DNA of 46,133 nucleotides. Source: Bacteroides sp. 43_108. Its GTDB lineage: Bacteria > Bacteroidota > Bacteroidia > Bacteroidales > Bacteroidaceae. Positions 25,773 through 35,156 of the stretch are shown piece after piece (the first letter of the stretch is position 1; the number at the start of each line of letters is the position of its first letter). Location of the stretch: contig MNQS01000011.1 of the NCBI GenBank assembly GCA_001915545.1, forward strand, positions 1 to 46,133, read 5' to 3'. The notes under the pieces were generated by a model. That model was not told where the DNA came from. It made no database searches and saw only the letters and a list, made by a program, of their open reading frames with translations. Position numbers and translations under genes: made by a program.

Positions 25773-27164
25773 TTATTCGGCTATGAAATTTTCCAATTCG
25801 TCTGCGCGGTAAGGTATAACCTTCTCGCCCAACATGCGACAGGAATCATCGGTAATCAGAATATCATCCTCGATACGTATTCCGCCGAAATCCTTATATT
25901 TCTCAACTTCATCATAATTGATGAAATCAACGAATTTCTTCTCGCTTCGCCACAGGTCTATCAATGCCGGTATGAAATAGATACCCGGCTCATCAGTCAT
26001 TACGAATCCCTTCTGAAGTCTGCGTCCGCACCTCAAGCAGTTCAATCCGAACTGAGATGAAGGCTTCACTTCGTCATCGAATCCTACATAGTTCTGTCCC
26101 AAACCTTCCATGTCGTGAACATCAAGTCCGAGCATGTGACCAAGACCATGAGGCATGAACATTGCATGTGCACCGGCTGCAACTGCTTCGTTCACATCGC
26201 CCTTCATAAGTCCCAGTTCCTTAAGTCTGGAAGCCATAAGACGGCAAACATCAAGATGCATGTCTAGCCAGCGGAGCCCCGGACGTGCCTTCTCAATAAC
26301 CAAGTCATGGCAATCAGCAACAATGTTGTAGATATCACGCTGACGCTGTGTGAAACGTCCGCTTATAGGAGTCGTACGCGTATTGTCGGAACAATAATTG
26401 TCATTTGTTTCAGCACCTGCATCGCAAAGCATCAAACGTCCAGCTTCCAAAGGGCAGTCAGACGGATAACCGTGCATAATTTCACCATGCATGGAAAGTA
26501 TCGTCTGGAATGAAACCTTGCATCCGCGACCGCAAGCTATGCCTTCAAGCACACCAGCCAGATACTGCTCAGTGACTCCGGGACGACATCCCTTCATCGC
26601 AGCAGTGTGCATATCATATCCAATAGCACATGCACGCTCAATCTCGGCAACTTCCTCATCGCTTTTTACAGCTCGGAGGTCAACAACGGCCTTGATAAGT
26701 TCAACAGAAGCATTCTCACGTGTTGCCAAAGGATGCATGCTCAACAGGTCACTTATCTGAATCATTGTATCGTGGCGACAAGGAGGCAGATAATGCACTT
26801 TTCTACCGCTTCGGCATGCGTCAGAAACAAGATCCTTAAGTTTAGCCATAGGTGCAGAGCCATCAACGCCGACCGATGCAGCCAGTTCACTTACTGAATC
26901 AATGCTTCCATACCATATTATATCATCGATATCAATGTCATCACCAAAGATATATTCCTTGTCGTTGTCTATGTCTATAACACCGACAAGTCCTTCGCGC
27001 TGCAATCCGAAGAAATACAAGAAACAACTGTCCTGACGATATTTGTAAGCATTAGCAGGATAGTTTGACGGAGCATCATTGTTTCCGAATATAACAACTA
27101 TGCCGTTTCCAACCTTGTTTTTCAGATTTTTGCGGCGTTCTACATAAGTTTCTTTTGCAAACAT
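25773..27164 (-). CDS. Xaa-Pro aminopeptidase (M24B, aminopeptidase P type)
   Basis: This 463-residue enzyme removes N-terminal residues preceding proline. The N-terminal domain (1-165) includes the aminopeptidase P start MFAKETYVERRKNL. The pita-bread domain follows with the five dinuclear metal ligands: Asp249 (LCDAGAE), Asp260 (CSDNTRT), His343 in HGLGHMLGLDVHD, Glu392 (TDEPG) and Glu432 (RIEDD). No signal peptide is seen, so it is cytosolic. The promoter at 27193-27227 drives it, and the C1 peptidase gene follows. Confidence 0.94.
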   Translation of the reverse strand: MFAKETYVERRKNLKNKVGNGIVVIFGNNDAPSNYPANAYKYRQDSCFLYFFGLQREGLVGVIDIDNDKEYIFGDDIDIDDIIWYGSIDSVSELAASVGVDGSAPMAKLKDLVSDACRSGRKVHYLPPCRHDTMIQISDLLSMHPLATRENASVELIKAVVDLRAVKSDEEVAEIERACAIGYDMHTAAMKGCRPGVTEQYLAGVLEGIACGRGCKVSFQTILSMHGEIMHGYPSDCPLEAGRLMLCDAGAETNDNYCSDNTRTTPISGRFTQRQRDIYNIVADCHDLVIEKARPGLRWLDMHLDVCRLMASRLKELGLMKGDVNEAVAAGAHAMFMPHGLGHMLGLDVHDMEGLGQNYVGFDDEVKPSSQFGLNCLRCGRRLQKGFVMTDEPGIYFIPALIDLWRSEKKFVDFINYDEVEKYKDFGGIRIEDDILITDDSCRMLGEKVIPYRADELENFIAE

Positions 27165-27192
27165 ATAGCAATCACTTTTGTTCTTGAACGCA

Positions 27193-27227
27193 CAAATTTA
27201 ATCATTAAATACGAAAACTTGACAAAA
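27193..27227 (-). promoter_or_regulatory. Promoter for the M24B aminopeptidase gene
   Basis: On the minus strand TAAATTTG (27193-27200) is an exact -7 box, and TTTTG (27223-27227) is a -33 element at 22-base spacing. Transcription would start about 20 bases before the ATG. The rest of the 312-base gap 27165-27476 holds only the nifJ terminator. Confidence 0.6.
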
Positions 27228-27407
27228 GTATGACATTTTAGCTGCAATTTATAAGAAAATACTAATAATCGGATACTAAATACATACACATTGATACACG
27301 AAGAATACATTATCGACAAAATCTGACACGCGCATACCTATAAACAACATGAATTACAAAACAAACTTACAACCGCACAATAAACGAACACATATATATA
27401 CAAAACA

Positions 27408-27433
27408 GGAGCAGCCCCCTTGAGGACTGCTCC
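27408..27433 (-). terminator. Intrinsic terminator of nifJ
   Basis: GGAGCAG (27408-27414) pairs with CTGCTCC (27427-27433), with further inner CC/GG pairing. On the minus strand TGTTTTGTAT follows. Confidence 0.8.
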
Positions 27434-27476
27434 CGAAAATTTATCTATCAAGCAAGTACAAACTTGCCTTCAGTCA

Positions 27477-30400
27477 TCAGATTTCTTCAGAATAATCGAT
27501 TTTGCTCATACGTACGTATGTTGCATAGCGACGCTGAGCTGCCTTCTTGGCTGCATCGAAGAGTTCCTGAGCTTCAGCTGGCTTAACCTTCTTGAGTGAA
27601 AGGTAACGAACCTCACCATCAAGGAATGCCTGGAAGTTATCCCAGTTAGGAGCCTTAGAATCGAGCTGGAACGGATTCTTGCCTTCAGCCTCGAGACGTG
27701 GATCATAACGCCACAAGTGCCAGTAACCGCACTCAACAGCCTTAGCCTCTTCAGCCTGGCTCTTGCCCATACCGCCCTTAGCCTTAAGACCGTGGTTGAT
27801 ACATGGAGCGTAAGCGATAACCAAAGATGGACCAGGATAAGCCTCAGCCTCACGGATAGCCTTCAGACACTGGGCATTGTCAGCACCCATAGCAACCTGT
27901 GCTACGTAAACATATCCGTAAGTAGACTGCATGAGTCCGAGATCCTTCTTAGAGATACGCTTACCACCAGCTGCGAACTGAGCGATAGCACCTATAGGAG
28001 TAGCCTTTGAAGACTGACCACCTGTGTTAGAGTAAACCTCTGTATCGATAACGAAGATGTTGAGGTCTTCACCTGATGCAAGTACGTGGTCGAGACCGCC
28101 GTAACCGATATCATAAGAAGCACCGTCACCACCGATAATCCACTGTGAACGCTTAGTCAGATAGTGAGTGAGTTCAGCGAGCTGTGCACATGTAGGGCAA
28201 CCGTTGCGCTTTCCTTCGAGAATCATCGGAGTAAGCTTCTCAGCAGCCTTTCTTGAAGCATCAGCATCATTCATTCCGTCAATCCACTCCTGAGCTGCAG
28301 CTTTGAATTCAGCAGGTACGTTCTCGTTAGCCATTTCGCCTTCAAGCATAGTCTTGATGCGAGCACGCATCTTCTTGTTGGCGATTGTCATACCAAGACC
28401 ATATTCGCAGAAGTCTTCGAACAATGAGTTAGACCAAGCTGGACCCTGTCCCTTAGCGTTCTTTGTATATGGAGTTGAAGGTATTGAACCTGAGTAGATA
28501 GAAGAACATCCTGTAGCGTTTGCTACCATCTCACGGTCACCGAACAACTGGCTGATGAGCTTAACGTATGGAGTTTCACCGCAACCAGAGCAAGCACCTG
28601 AGAACTCAAACAATGGAGTAGCAAACTGAGAAAGACGTGGATTAGACTTAACGTCAACGAGGTTCTGCTTAGAAGTAACATTCTTCACACAGTAATCCCA
28701 GTTAGCAGCCTCGCCAAGCTGAGTCTGAAGCGGAGCCATCTTGAGAGCCTTCTCGCCCTTCAATCCTGGACATACGTCAACACAGTTGCCACATCCGAGA
28801 CAGTCCATAACGTCAACCTGGATTCTCATCTGCATACCCTTGAGCTGTGCAGGAGCAATGATTGTCTTCTTTGCAGCATCAAGACCTGCAGCTTCCTTCT
28901 CATCCATAGCAAATGGACGGATTGCAGCGTGAGGACAAACGAATGCACACTTGTTGCACTGGATACAGTTGTCGGCATTCCATTCAGGAACGAAAGCTGC
29001 AACGCCTCTCTTCTCGTAAGCGGCAGTACCCTGCTCCCAAGCACCGTCTTCGTATCCCTTATATGCAGAAACAGGGAGAAGATCACCGTTCTGAGCATTG
29101 ATAGGACGAACAAGGTTGTTGATGAAGTCAGGATCGTTGTTAGCCTCAGCCTTCTCGTCTTCGAGATTAGCCCATGCAGGATCAACATCCAACTTCTTGT
29201 ATTCGCCACCGCGGTCAACAGCAGCATAGTTCATGTTTACAACATCCTCACCCTTCTTTCCGTAAGACTTGACGATGAACTTCTTCATCTGCTCAACAGC
29301 AAGGTCTACAGGGATAACCTCTGTGATGCGGAAGAAAGCAGACTGGAGGATTGTGTTTGTACGGTTTCCGAGTCCGATTTCCTGAGCAATCTTAGTAGCG
29401 TTGATGTAGTAAACAGTTATATTCTTCTGAGCGAAATAACGCTTAATATTGTTTGGCAGATTGTTTGCAAGCTCCTCACCGTCCCAGATTGTATTGAGAA
29501 GGAATGTTCCGTTTTCGCGCAAACCGCGTGTCACGTCGTACATACGGAGGTAAGCCTGAACGTGGCAAGCAACGAAGTTAGGAGTCTTGATCTGATATGT
29601 TGAACGTATAGGTGTATCACCGAAACGGAGATGTGAACAAGTGAAACCTCCAGACTTCTTTGAGTCATAAGAGAAGTAAGCCTGACAATACTTGTTTGTA
29701 TTGTCACCGATGATCTTGACAGAGTTCTTGTTAGCACCTACAGTACCGTCAGCACCGAGTCCGAAGAATTTAGCCTCGAATATGCCTTCGCCTCCGAGAG
29801 CCTTCTCCTCTTCGAGAGGAAGTGAACGGAATGTAACATCATCGATAACACCGAGTGTGAAACGATCCTTTGGAGTAGGAAGCTGCAGGTTGTCGTATAC
29901 GCTGAGAATCATTGTAGGAGTAACGTCTGCAGATCCGAGACCGTAACGTCCACCAACGATGAGCGGAGCATTTTCCTTTCCGTAGAATGCATCCTTAACA
30001 TCGAGAAGCAATGGTTCGCCGCTTGCTCCTGGTTCCTTTGTACGGTCAAGAACAGCTATGCGCTTGCAAGATGCTGGAACTGCAGCCAAGAGGTGTTCAA
30101 CAGAGAATGGACGATAAAGGTGTACAGAAACCATACCGTACTTCTTTCCGTTTGCGTTAGCATAATCGATAGCCTCGCGAGCAGCCTCTGTAGCAGATCC
30201 CATAAGGATGATTACATATTCAGCATCCTCAGCACCGTAATAGCTGAACAACTTGTATTCACGGCCTGTAATCTTTGAAACCTCCTTCATGTACTCTTCA
30301 ACTACACCTGGAACAGCATCGTAGTAAGGGTTGCATGATTCGCGATGAGCGAAGAATGTTTCAGGGTTTTCAGCCATACCCTTTGCCTGTGGATGTTCTG

Positions 30401-31034
30401 GGCTGAGAGCACGTGCTCTGAACTCATTGATAGCATCCATGTCTACGAGCGGACGGAGATCCTCCTGATCGATTTCTTCAATCTTCTGGTACTCATGTGA
30501 AGTACGGAATCCATCGAAGAAGTTGATGAAAGGAACACGGCTCTTGATAGCAGAAAGATGTGCAACTGCAGAAAGGTCCATAACTTCCTGTACAGAACCT
30601 TCACAGAGCATTGCGAATCCTGTCTGACGGCAAGCCATCACGTCGCTGTGGTCACCGAAGATACAGAGTGAATGACTTGCAACTGTACGTGCAGAAACGT
30701 GGAACACGCTAGGAAGCAACTCACCTGCAATCTTGTACATGTTAGGGATCATAAGAAGAAGTCCCTGAGATGCAGTAAATGTAGTAGTGAGAGCACCTGC
30801 CTGCAATGAACCGTGAACGGCACCTGCGGCACCAGCCTCAGACTGCATTTCCTCAACGAGGACAGTGTCGCCGAACAAGTTCTTGCGGCCGGCAACAGCC
30901 CACTCATCTACGTGCTCTGCCATCGGAGATGACGGAGTGATAGGATAGATGGCGGCAACTTCTGAGAACATGTAAGCTACATGTGCAGCTGCCTGGTTAC
31001 CATCACACGTAATGAATTTCTTTTCTTTGCTCAT
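27477..31034 (-). CDS. nifJ: Pyruvate:ferredoxin (flavodoxin) oxidoreductase
   Basis: This single-chain 1185-residue PFOR converts pyruvate and CoA to acetyl-CoA and CO2, reducing ferredoxin; it is a central step of anaerobic fermentation. Domains in order: pyruvate-binding N-terminal domain (CDGNQAAAHVAYMFSEVAAIYPITPSSPMAEH at the start), domain II/III with TPP pyrimidine contacts, EKR region, two 4Fe-4S motifs (CIQCNKCAFVCPHA and CLGCGNCVDVCPG), the proximal cluster Cys (FSGACSGCGETPYVK), and the TPP-diphosphate loop (GDGASYDIGYGGLDHVL ... NTGGQSSKATP). The size matches the family (about 1170-1200). Codon choice is strongly restricted, as in highly expressed genes, which also explains the many long shadow frames. 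It is monocistronic. Confidence 0.98.
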   Translation of the reverse strand: MSKEKKFITCDGNQAAAHVAYMFSEVAAIYPITPSSPMAEHVDEWAVAGRKNLFGDTVLVEEMQSEAGAAGAVHGSLQAGALTTTFTASQGLLLMIPNMYKIAGELLPSVFHVSARTVASHSLCIFGDHSDVMACRQTGFAMLCEGSVQEVMDLSAVAHLSAIKSRVPFINFFDGFRTSHEYQKIEEIDQEDLRPLVDMDAINEFRARALSPEHPQAKGMAENPETFFAHRESCNPYYDAVPGVVEEYMKEVSKITGREYKLFSYYGAEDAEYVIILMGSATEAAREAIDYANANGKKYGMVSVHLYRPFSVEHLLAAVPASCKRIAVLDRTKEPGASGEPLLLDVKDAFYGKENAPLIVGGRYGLGSADVTPTMILSVYDNLQLPTPKDRFTLGVIDDVTFRSLPLEEEKALGGEGIFEAKFFGLGADGTVGANKNSVKIIGDNTNKYCQAYFSYDSKKSGGFTCSHLRFGDTPIRSTYQIKTPNFVACHVQAYLRMYDVTRGLRENGTFLLNTIWDGEELANNLPNNIKRYFAQKNITVYYINATKIAQEIGLGNRTNTILQSAFFRITEVIPVDLAVEQMKKFIVKSYGKKGEDVVNMNYAAVDRGGEYKKLDVDPAWANLEDEKAEANNDPDFINNLVRPINAQNGDLLPVSAYKGYEDGAWEQGTAAYEKRGVAAFVPEWNADNCIQCNKCAFVCPHAAIRPFAMDEKEAAGLDAAKKTIIAPAQLKGMQMRIQVDVMDCLGCGNCVDVCPGLKGEKALKMAPLQTQLGEAANWDYCVKNVTSKQNLVDVKSNPRLSQFATPLFEFSGACSGCGETPYVKLISQLFGDREMVANATGCSSIYSGSIPSTPYTKNAKGQGPAWSNSLFEDFCEYGLGMTIANKKMRARIKTMLEGEMANENVPAEFKAAAQEWIDGMNDADASRKAAEKLTPMILEGKRNGCPTCAQLAELTHYLTKRSQWIIGGDGASYDIGYGGLDHVLASGEDLNIFVIDTEVYSNTGGQSSKATPIGAIAQFAAGGKRISKKDLGLMQSTYGYVYVAQVAMGADNAQCLKAIREAEAYPGPSLVIAYAPCINHGLKAKGGMGKSQAEEAKAVECGYWHLWRYDPRLEAEGKNPFQLDSKAPNWDNFQAFLDGEVRYLSLKKVKPAEAQELFDAAKKAAQRRYATYVRMSKIDYSEEI

Positions 31035-31142
31035 ACTGTGTTTTTGTTTATTGGTTTAACTAGCTCTTATTACTTATTTATAATGTAATTCTATTCTCTT
31101 TCATTCCGTTTTCACCATATCGCAATCCGGCGCTTGACTAAA

Positions 31143-32321
31143 TCAATACAAGAAACCGAACAGCCACAAAGGTATCTGATTTCCTCGTCCGACGTGCGCA
31201 TGATTCACAGCAAATATTGTTTTTGATTTGCTTTTGAGCGAAGTGGCATGTTCTATTATTCTGAACTCCTTGTCATCATCTATAACAAGTGTTCCCAGAT
31301 TCTTGCCCTTCGCAACCCTGTGATCCTTCCACATCGTATTGCAGAAGAAAGCCTCAAGCTGATCGAATTCGTCAAAGCGCATAGGATAGAAACTATGCAT
31401 CAGATTTGGATTATGGAGCAGGATTCTCGCCGGTTTCTTCGGAAATGATTCACCTTTCTTATATATCATGTTTACCAGACGCGCATCCTTTAGATATTCA
31501 ATATAATGCATCACCGTTGCTCTCGACATGTCCAGTTCTTTCGCAAGCAGGCTTACATTAGGAGCTTTGAGTTCTCCCGTTGTCAGCAGATAAAAAAGTT
31601 TCTTGATTTTTGCAAGATATTTCAGTTCAATCTGCTTTATTATAAGGATATCCACCTCAATCATCATATTCATGGTTTTCAGCAGATTCTCCGAATAATT
31701 TCGTTTTTCAAGAAAGAACGGATAAAATCCATGATGCAGATAATCGTTGAAATACTTGTACGGGTCAGTCTTTTCAACTATCTCCGCCGCAATCTTCTCA
31801 TGATTCTCGATTATGTCATCAAGGCTGTGATGTCCAAAGTTCAGTCCGGATTTCAGATTAAGATATTCTCTGAAAGAAAATCCACGCAGGTTATATGTAT
31901 TTACAATACCCTTAAGTTCGTCATACTCGCCTATGTGGTCAACCGATGATGTTGTGAATACTATTTTCAGTCCAGGATACTTATCATGGCACTCGCGCAT
32001 TTGCTTGCTCCAATCCGTAAGCTTGAAAGCCTGGTCAACCAAAAGCACCTTTCCGCCGGTATGATAGAATTCGTCTGCAAAAGCCGTCAGTCCTATTGTC
32101 TGTATATAGAAATTATTTGTATTGACATACAGACACGAACGGTCACCTTCCGCAAACTTCTCTTTTGCATACTGAAGAAGAAAAGTTGTTTTTCCGACTC
32201 CTCTGGTTCCCTTTATGCAAATAAGACGTTTATTCCAATCAATTTCGTCCATAAGGTCACGCCTGACTGGAGCATTAAGATGCCCTATAAGATATTCATG
32301 TGTCCGGAAAAACGACTCCAT
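31143..32321 (-). CDS. AAA_14/DUF4143-type ATPase with altered Walker B
   Basis: This 392-residue protein matches the large, poorly understood family of archaeal/bacterial P-loop proteins with an AAA_14 domain and a C-terminal DUF4143 region. Walker A is GTRGVGKTT at 38-46. The Walker B segment reads KVLLVDQAFKLTDWSKQM (91-108): the usual catalytic Glu after Asp is Gln97. The following sensor stretch is VFTTSS rather than the common TGSS. A winged-helix-like segment (LAKELDMSRATVMHYIEYLKDARLVNMI) and a C-terminal nuclease-fold-like region (KNLGTLVIDDDKEFRIIEHATS) follow. Many copies occur in Bacteroidota genomes; the role is unknown, with toxin-like or DNA-related functions suggested. It is not clearly linked to its neighbours. 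Confidence 0.85.
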   Translation of the reverse strand: MESFFRTHEYLIGHLNAPVRRDLMDEIDWNKRLICIKGTRGVGKTTFLLQYAKEKFAEGDRSCLYVNTNNFYIQTIGLTAFADEFYHTGGKVLLVDQAFKLTDWSKQMRECHDKYPGLKIVFTTSSVDHIGEYDELKGIVNTYNLRGFSFREYLNLKSGLNFGHHSLDDIIENHEKIAAEIVEKTDPYKYFNDYLHHGFYPFFLEKRNYSENLLKTMNMMIEVDILIIKQIELKYLAKIKKLFYLLTTGELKAPNVSLLAKELDMSRATVMHYIEYLKDARLVNMIYKKGESFPKKPARILLHNPNLMHSFYPMRFDEFDQLEAFFCNTMWKDHRVAKGKNLGTLVIDDDKEFRIIEHATSLKSKSKTIFAVNHAHVGRGNQIPLWLFGFLY

Positions 32322-32439
32322 CGGCCTATTTATTATTTTTACAAACGTTTATACGGCAAAGTTAGTTTTTTTAATAATAAATGCAAACCCGACTTTACAA
32401 AAAAATCTGCATTAGTGAAGTTTTGGCAACAAAAAGCCT

Positions 32440-33786
32440 TCAGCTCCTGCCGGGAAACCTTTTAAGAAGTTTGCGATACACAAAAGTCATGGCAGGAACA
32501 AGAAAAACTACAGCTGCAATCCACGCTGAAGGATCACCTATGCACACGCCGGCAAATCCCAAGGCCGGCACAACCCAAAGGCTTACAAACACCCTGGCAA
32601 CCATTTCGAAAACACCGGACATCATGGAAAGTTTGGTGAAGCCCACTCCCTGAAGCGAATAGCGCAATATGCACAAAATTCCCAATACAATATAAAATAA
32701 ACATGAAAAATGCAGAAATTGCACGCTCTTTTCAATAATTTCCGTTTCATAAGAATACACAAACAGCTCCGTCATGTTTCTTGCAAACAGATAAAGAATC
32801 ACCATCGTAAAGGCCGTATAGAGCGCAGCCATGCCTATTGACGATTTTATGCCCTGCCATATTCTTGAAATCTTGCGCGCCCCCAGATTCTGCCCGCAAT
32901 AAGTAGCCATGGCCACACCCAGATTCTCGAAAGGACAGATGAAGAACATCTTTATTCGCATGGCAGCCGTAAAGGCTGTGACACATACCGTACCCAAAGC
33001 ATTGTTCGAACTCTGCAGCATCATGCTTCCTATAGCCGTAATGGAGAACTGAAGTCCCATAGGAACACCCATACCGCAAAGAATAAGCATGTTTCTCCTA
33101 TTCAGTTTTTCATCATACTTTTCAGGACGCAGAATAGGAAAACCGTGATGCATATATATCCAGCACAAAGCGGCAGATACACCTTGCGAAAGAACCGTAG
33201 CCGCAGCTGCGCCCTCGGGGCCCCAACCGAAAACAGTGATGAACACAATATCAAGTACCACATTCAACACAGCAGCCACAAGCAGGAACCAGAACGGTGT
33301 ACGGCTGTCGCCCATAGCACGCATTATGCTTGCCAGCATATTATATATCATCGTAAACGGAATGCCCAGAAAAGTTATTAGCAGATATTTGTACGCATCG
33401 TCAAATATATCTTCAGGCGTCTGCATCCAAAGCATTATCTGCCGGCACAGCAACGAAGTCACGGCACTTATAAGAACAGACATGACTGCAACCAGGAAAT
33501 AAGCATTGTAAACAAACGAGCGCATTTTGCCGTAATTGCCGGCACCGAACTGCTGCGCAACAGGAATACCGAATCCGCCGGTGCAACCGTTGCAGAACCC
33601 TATAATCATAAATATAACTGACGTACTTGCACCGACTGCGGCCAACGCATTCATTCCTAAATAATGCCCCACAATCGCGGCATCAATAAGACTATATGCC
33701 TGCTGGAGCAGATTGCCCAACATCAATGGTACAGCAAAGGAGAGGATAAGTTTCGTAGCTCCCCCTTCTGTCATGTCCTTAACCAT
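32440..33786 (-). CDS. MATE family multidrug/Na+ antiporter
   Basis: The 448 residues have 12 predicted transmembrane helices and typical MATE features: the N-terminal MTEGGATKLILSFAVPLMLGNLLQQAYSLIDAAIVGHYLG, and the repeated second half GVPMGLQFSITAIGSMMLQSSNNALG. The open frame extends upstream to an ATG at 33852, but ATG 33786 (MVKDMTEGGATK) is chosen because the upstream 22 residues do not match the family and the new start gives the standard cytosolic N-terminus. MATE exporters expel cationic drugs or metabolites using Na+ or H+; the substrate here is unknown. Confidence 0.9.
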   Translation of the reverse strand: MVKDMTEGGATKLILSFAVPLMLGNLLQQAYSLIDAAIVGHYLGMNALAAVGASTSVIFMIIGFCNGCTGGFGIPVAQQFGAGNYGKMRSFVYNAYFLVAVMSVLISAVTSLLCRQIMLWMQTPEDIFDDAYKYLLITFLGIPFTMIYNMLASIMRAMGDSRTPFWFLLVAAVLNVVLDIVFITVFGWGPEGAAAATVLSQGVSAALCWIYMHHGFPILRPEKYDEKLNRRNMLILCGMGVPMGLQFSITAIGSMMLQSSNNALGTVCVTAFTAAMRIKMFFICPFENLGVAMATYCGQNLGARKISRIWQGIKSSIGMAALYTAFTMVILYLFARNMTELFVYSYETEIIEKSVQFLHFSCLFYIVLGILCILRYSLQGVGFTKLSMMSGVFEMVARVFVSLWVVPALGFAGVCIGDPSAWIAAVVFLVPAMTFVYRKLLKRFPGRS

Positions 33787-33874
33787 AATAACAAAACCTT
33801 TTACCTTATCTGAATGACCGGTGCATCCAATGATACACACAGACAGACACACCTTTACAACCTTAAAACGTCTG

Positions 33875-33882
33875 CAAATATA
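33875..33882 (-). promoter_or_regulatory. -7 box for the MATE gene
   Basis: TATATTTG on the minus strand matches TAnnTTTG, 88 bases upstream of the chosen start. No -33 element is clear. Confidence 0.45.
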
Positions 33883-33906
33883 CGCCGCTTTGAAGTGTTT
33901 TTATTC

Positions 33907-33914
33907 TATCTTTG
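33907..33914 (+). promoter_or_regulatory. -7 box for the ATP-grasp-like gene
   Basis: TATCTTTG followed by CAAA matches the -7 consensus exactly. It would start transcription about 50 bases before the ATG at 33970. A TTTG at 33889-33892 is too close (14 bases) for ideal -33 spacing. Confidence 0.5.
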
Positions 33915-33969
33915 CAAAAAATAACCTTACACAATCCTGCACAGGAATTCTCACAAACGCACTCATCGC

Positions 33970-35097
33970 ATGAAACGCATACACATATTCAACTGCTCAA
34001 ACGACATGGCACTTGCGTCAGGATTATCGCAATACCAGCCACCCAAGCACATTTCACAGATGGAAAAAGCTATTGACTTCCTGCCTGCATGGTGGGCGGA
34101 AAACGGCGATGCAGTCATTGTCGACGACCCTGATAAGGCAAGAGAATTCGCATCATCCCTGGGAACCACCATTCCCGACATACATTTTATCGGATGGAAC
34201 GAAGGTTACAGAAGACTCAAATATTTGTCAGATGCACAATACACTCCGTCACCGTGGGGATGGAGCAAGGCCATTGCATCGCGCCTCAAAAGATGGGGCT
34301 TGCCAGAAAATTCCATACCCGACACAGACAGGCTTGAAAAAATGCGCAAACTCTCTTCGCGTGAATACGCCGTAGGAGTACTCAAAAGACTGTCAAAAGA
34401 AGTTTCCGAACACAGCCAGATGGAAACACCTCCCATGATTGCCTGCACATCCATCGAATCCATACGCACATTTATTGAACAATCACCATGGCCGTCAATA
34501 CTCAAATCACCATGGTCTAGTTCGGGACGTGGAATATTGACTGTTGAAAACGGATGGAATGAATCTGTCGAAAAATGGTGTACTGGAGTTTTGTCGCGGC
34601 AGAAAAGCGTCATTGCCGACCGGCTCTACGACAAAGAACTTGACTTTGCACTCGAATTCAACATAAACGAGAATGGTAAAGTCGACTGTCTCGGATATTC
34701 CATATTCAATGCGGCATCATCAGGACAATACACTGGCAACCTCGTTGCACAGCAGGACAAGCTCGCATCCTTACTTCACGATTCAGGAATACTGCCGGAG
34801 ACGCTCCATAGTTTGAAATCATTTTACATCAACGAATTCTCCCGCTCTCTATACCCCATGTATACAGGTCCAGTAGGAGTTGACATGATAATATGCAAAG
34901 GCGAAAAGCCCACCATACATCCATGTATAGAAATAAACCTGCGCATGAACATGGGCATTGCGGCCATACATCTTGCAAAACACCTCACACTCCCTGTCTA
35001 TGGCACATTCCTATTGACACCGCCTGGAATAAGCTCCACATTTACGGCATCTGTAACCAACGGCAGACTTACAATGTTCGCACCTCAGAAGCAATAA
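33970..35097 (+). CDS. Uncharacterised ATP-grasp-like protein
   Basis: This 375-residue cytosolic protein has no signal peptide. I do not recognise a named family, but the layout suggests an ATP-grasp fold: a Rossmann-like N-terminus (KRIHIFNCSNDMALASG); a central SILKSPWSSSGRGILTVEN (about 175-193) like the Lys plus Gly-rich loop that covers ATP; VIADRLYDKELDFALEFNIN (about 215-234) like the strand with adenine contacts; and IHPCIEINLRMNMG (about 316-329) like the metal-binding Glu-x-Asn/Arg end of ATP-grasp ligases. Such enzymes join an acid to an amine or thiol; the substrates cannot be read. It has its own promoter and stands alone. Function and fold are inference. Confidence 0.65.
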   Translation: MKRIHIFNCSNDMALASGLSQYQPPKHISQMEKAIDFLPAWWAENGDAVIVDDPDKAREFASSLGTTIPDIHFIGWNEGYRRLKYLSDAQYTPSPWGWSKAIASRLKRWGLPENSIPDTDRLEKMRKLSSREYAVGVLKRLSKEVSEHSQMETPPMIACTSIESIRTFIEQSPWPSILKSPWSSSGRGILTVENGWNESVEKWCTGVLSRQKSVIADRLYDKELDFALEFNINENGKVDCLGYSIFNAASSGQYTGNLVAQQDKLASLLHDSGILPETLHSLKSFYINEFSRSLYPMYTGPVGVDMIICKGEKPTIHPCIEINLRMNMGIAAIHLAKHLTLPVYGTFLLTPPGISSTFTASVTNGRLTMFAPQKQ

Positions 35098-35101
35098 TAA
35101 A

Positions 35102-35127
35102 GGGATGCAATACAACGACCGCATCCC
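35102..35127. terminator. Hairpin terminator between convergent genes
   Basis: GGGATGC (35102-35108) pairs with GCATCCC (35121-35127) five bases past the stop of the ATP-grasp-like gene. Its flanks are A-rich; on the minus strand CTTTATTATTG follows, so it may best serve the minus-strand gene. Confidence 0.55.
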
Positions 35128-35156
35128 AAAGAATACAAACAAATAACAATATCAGA

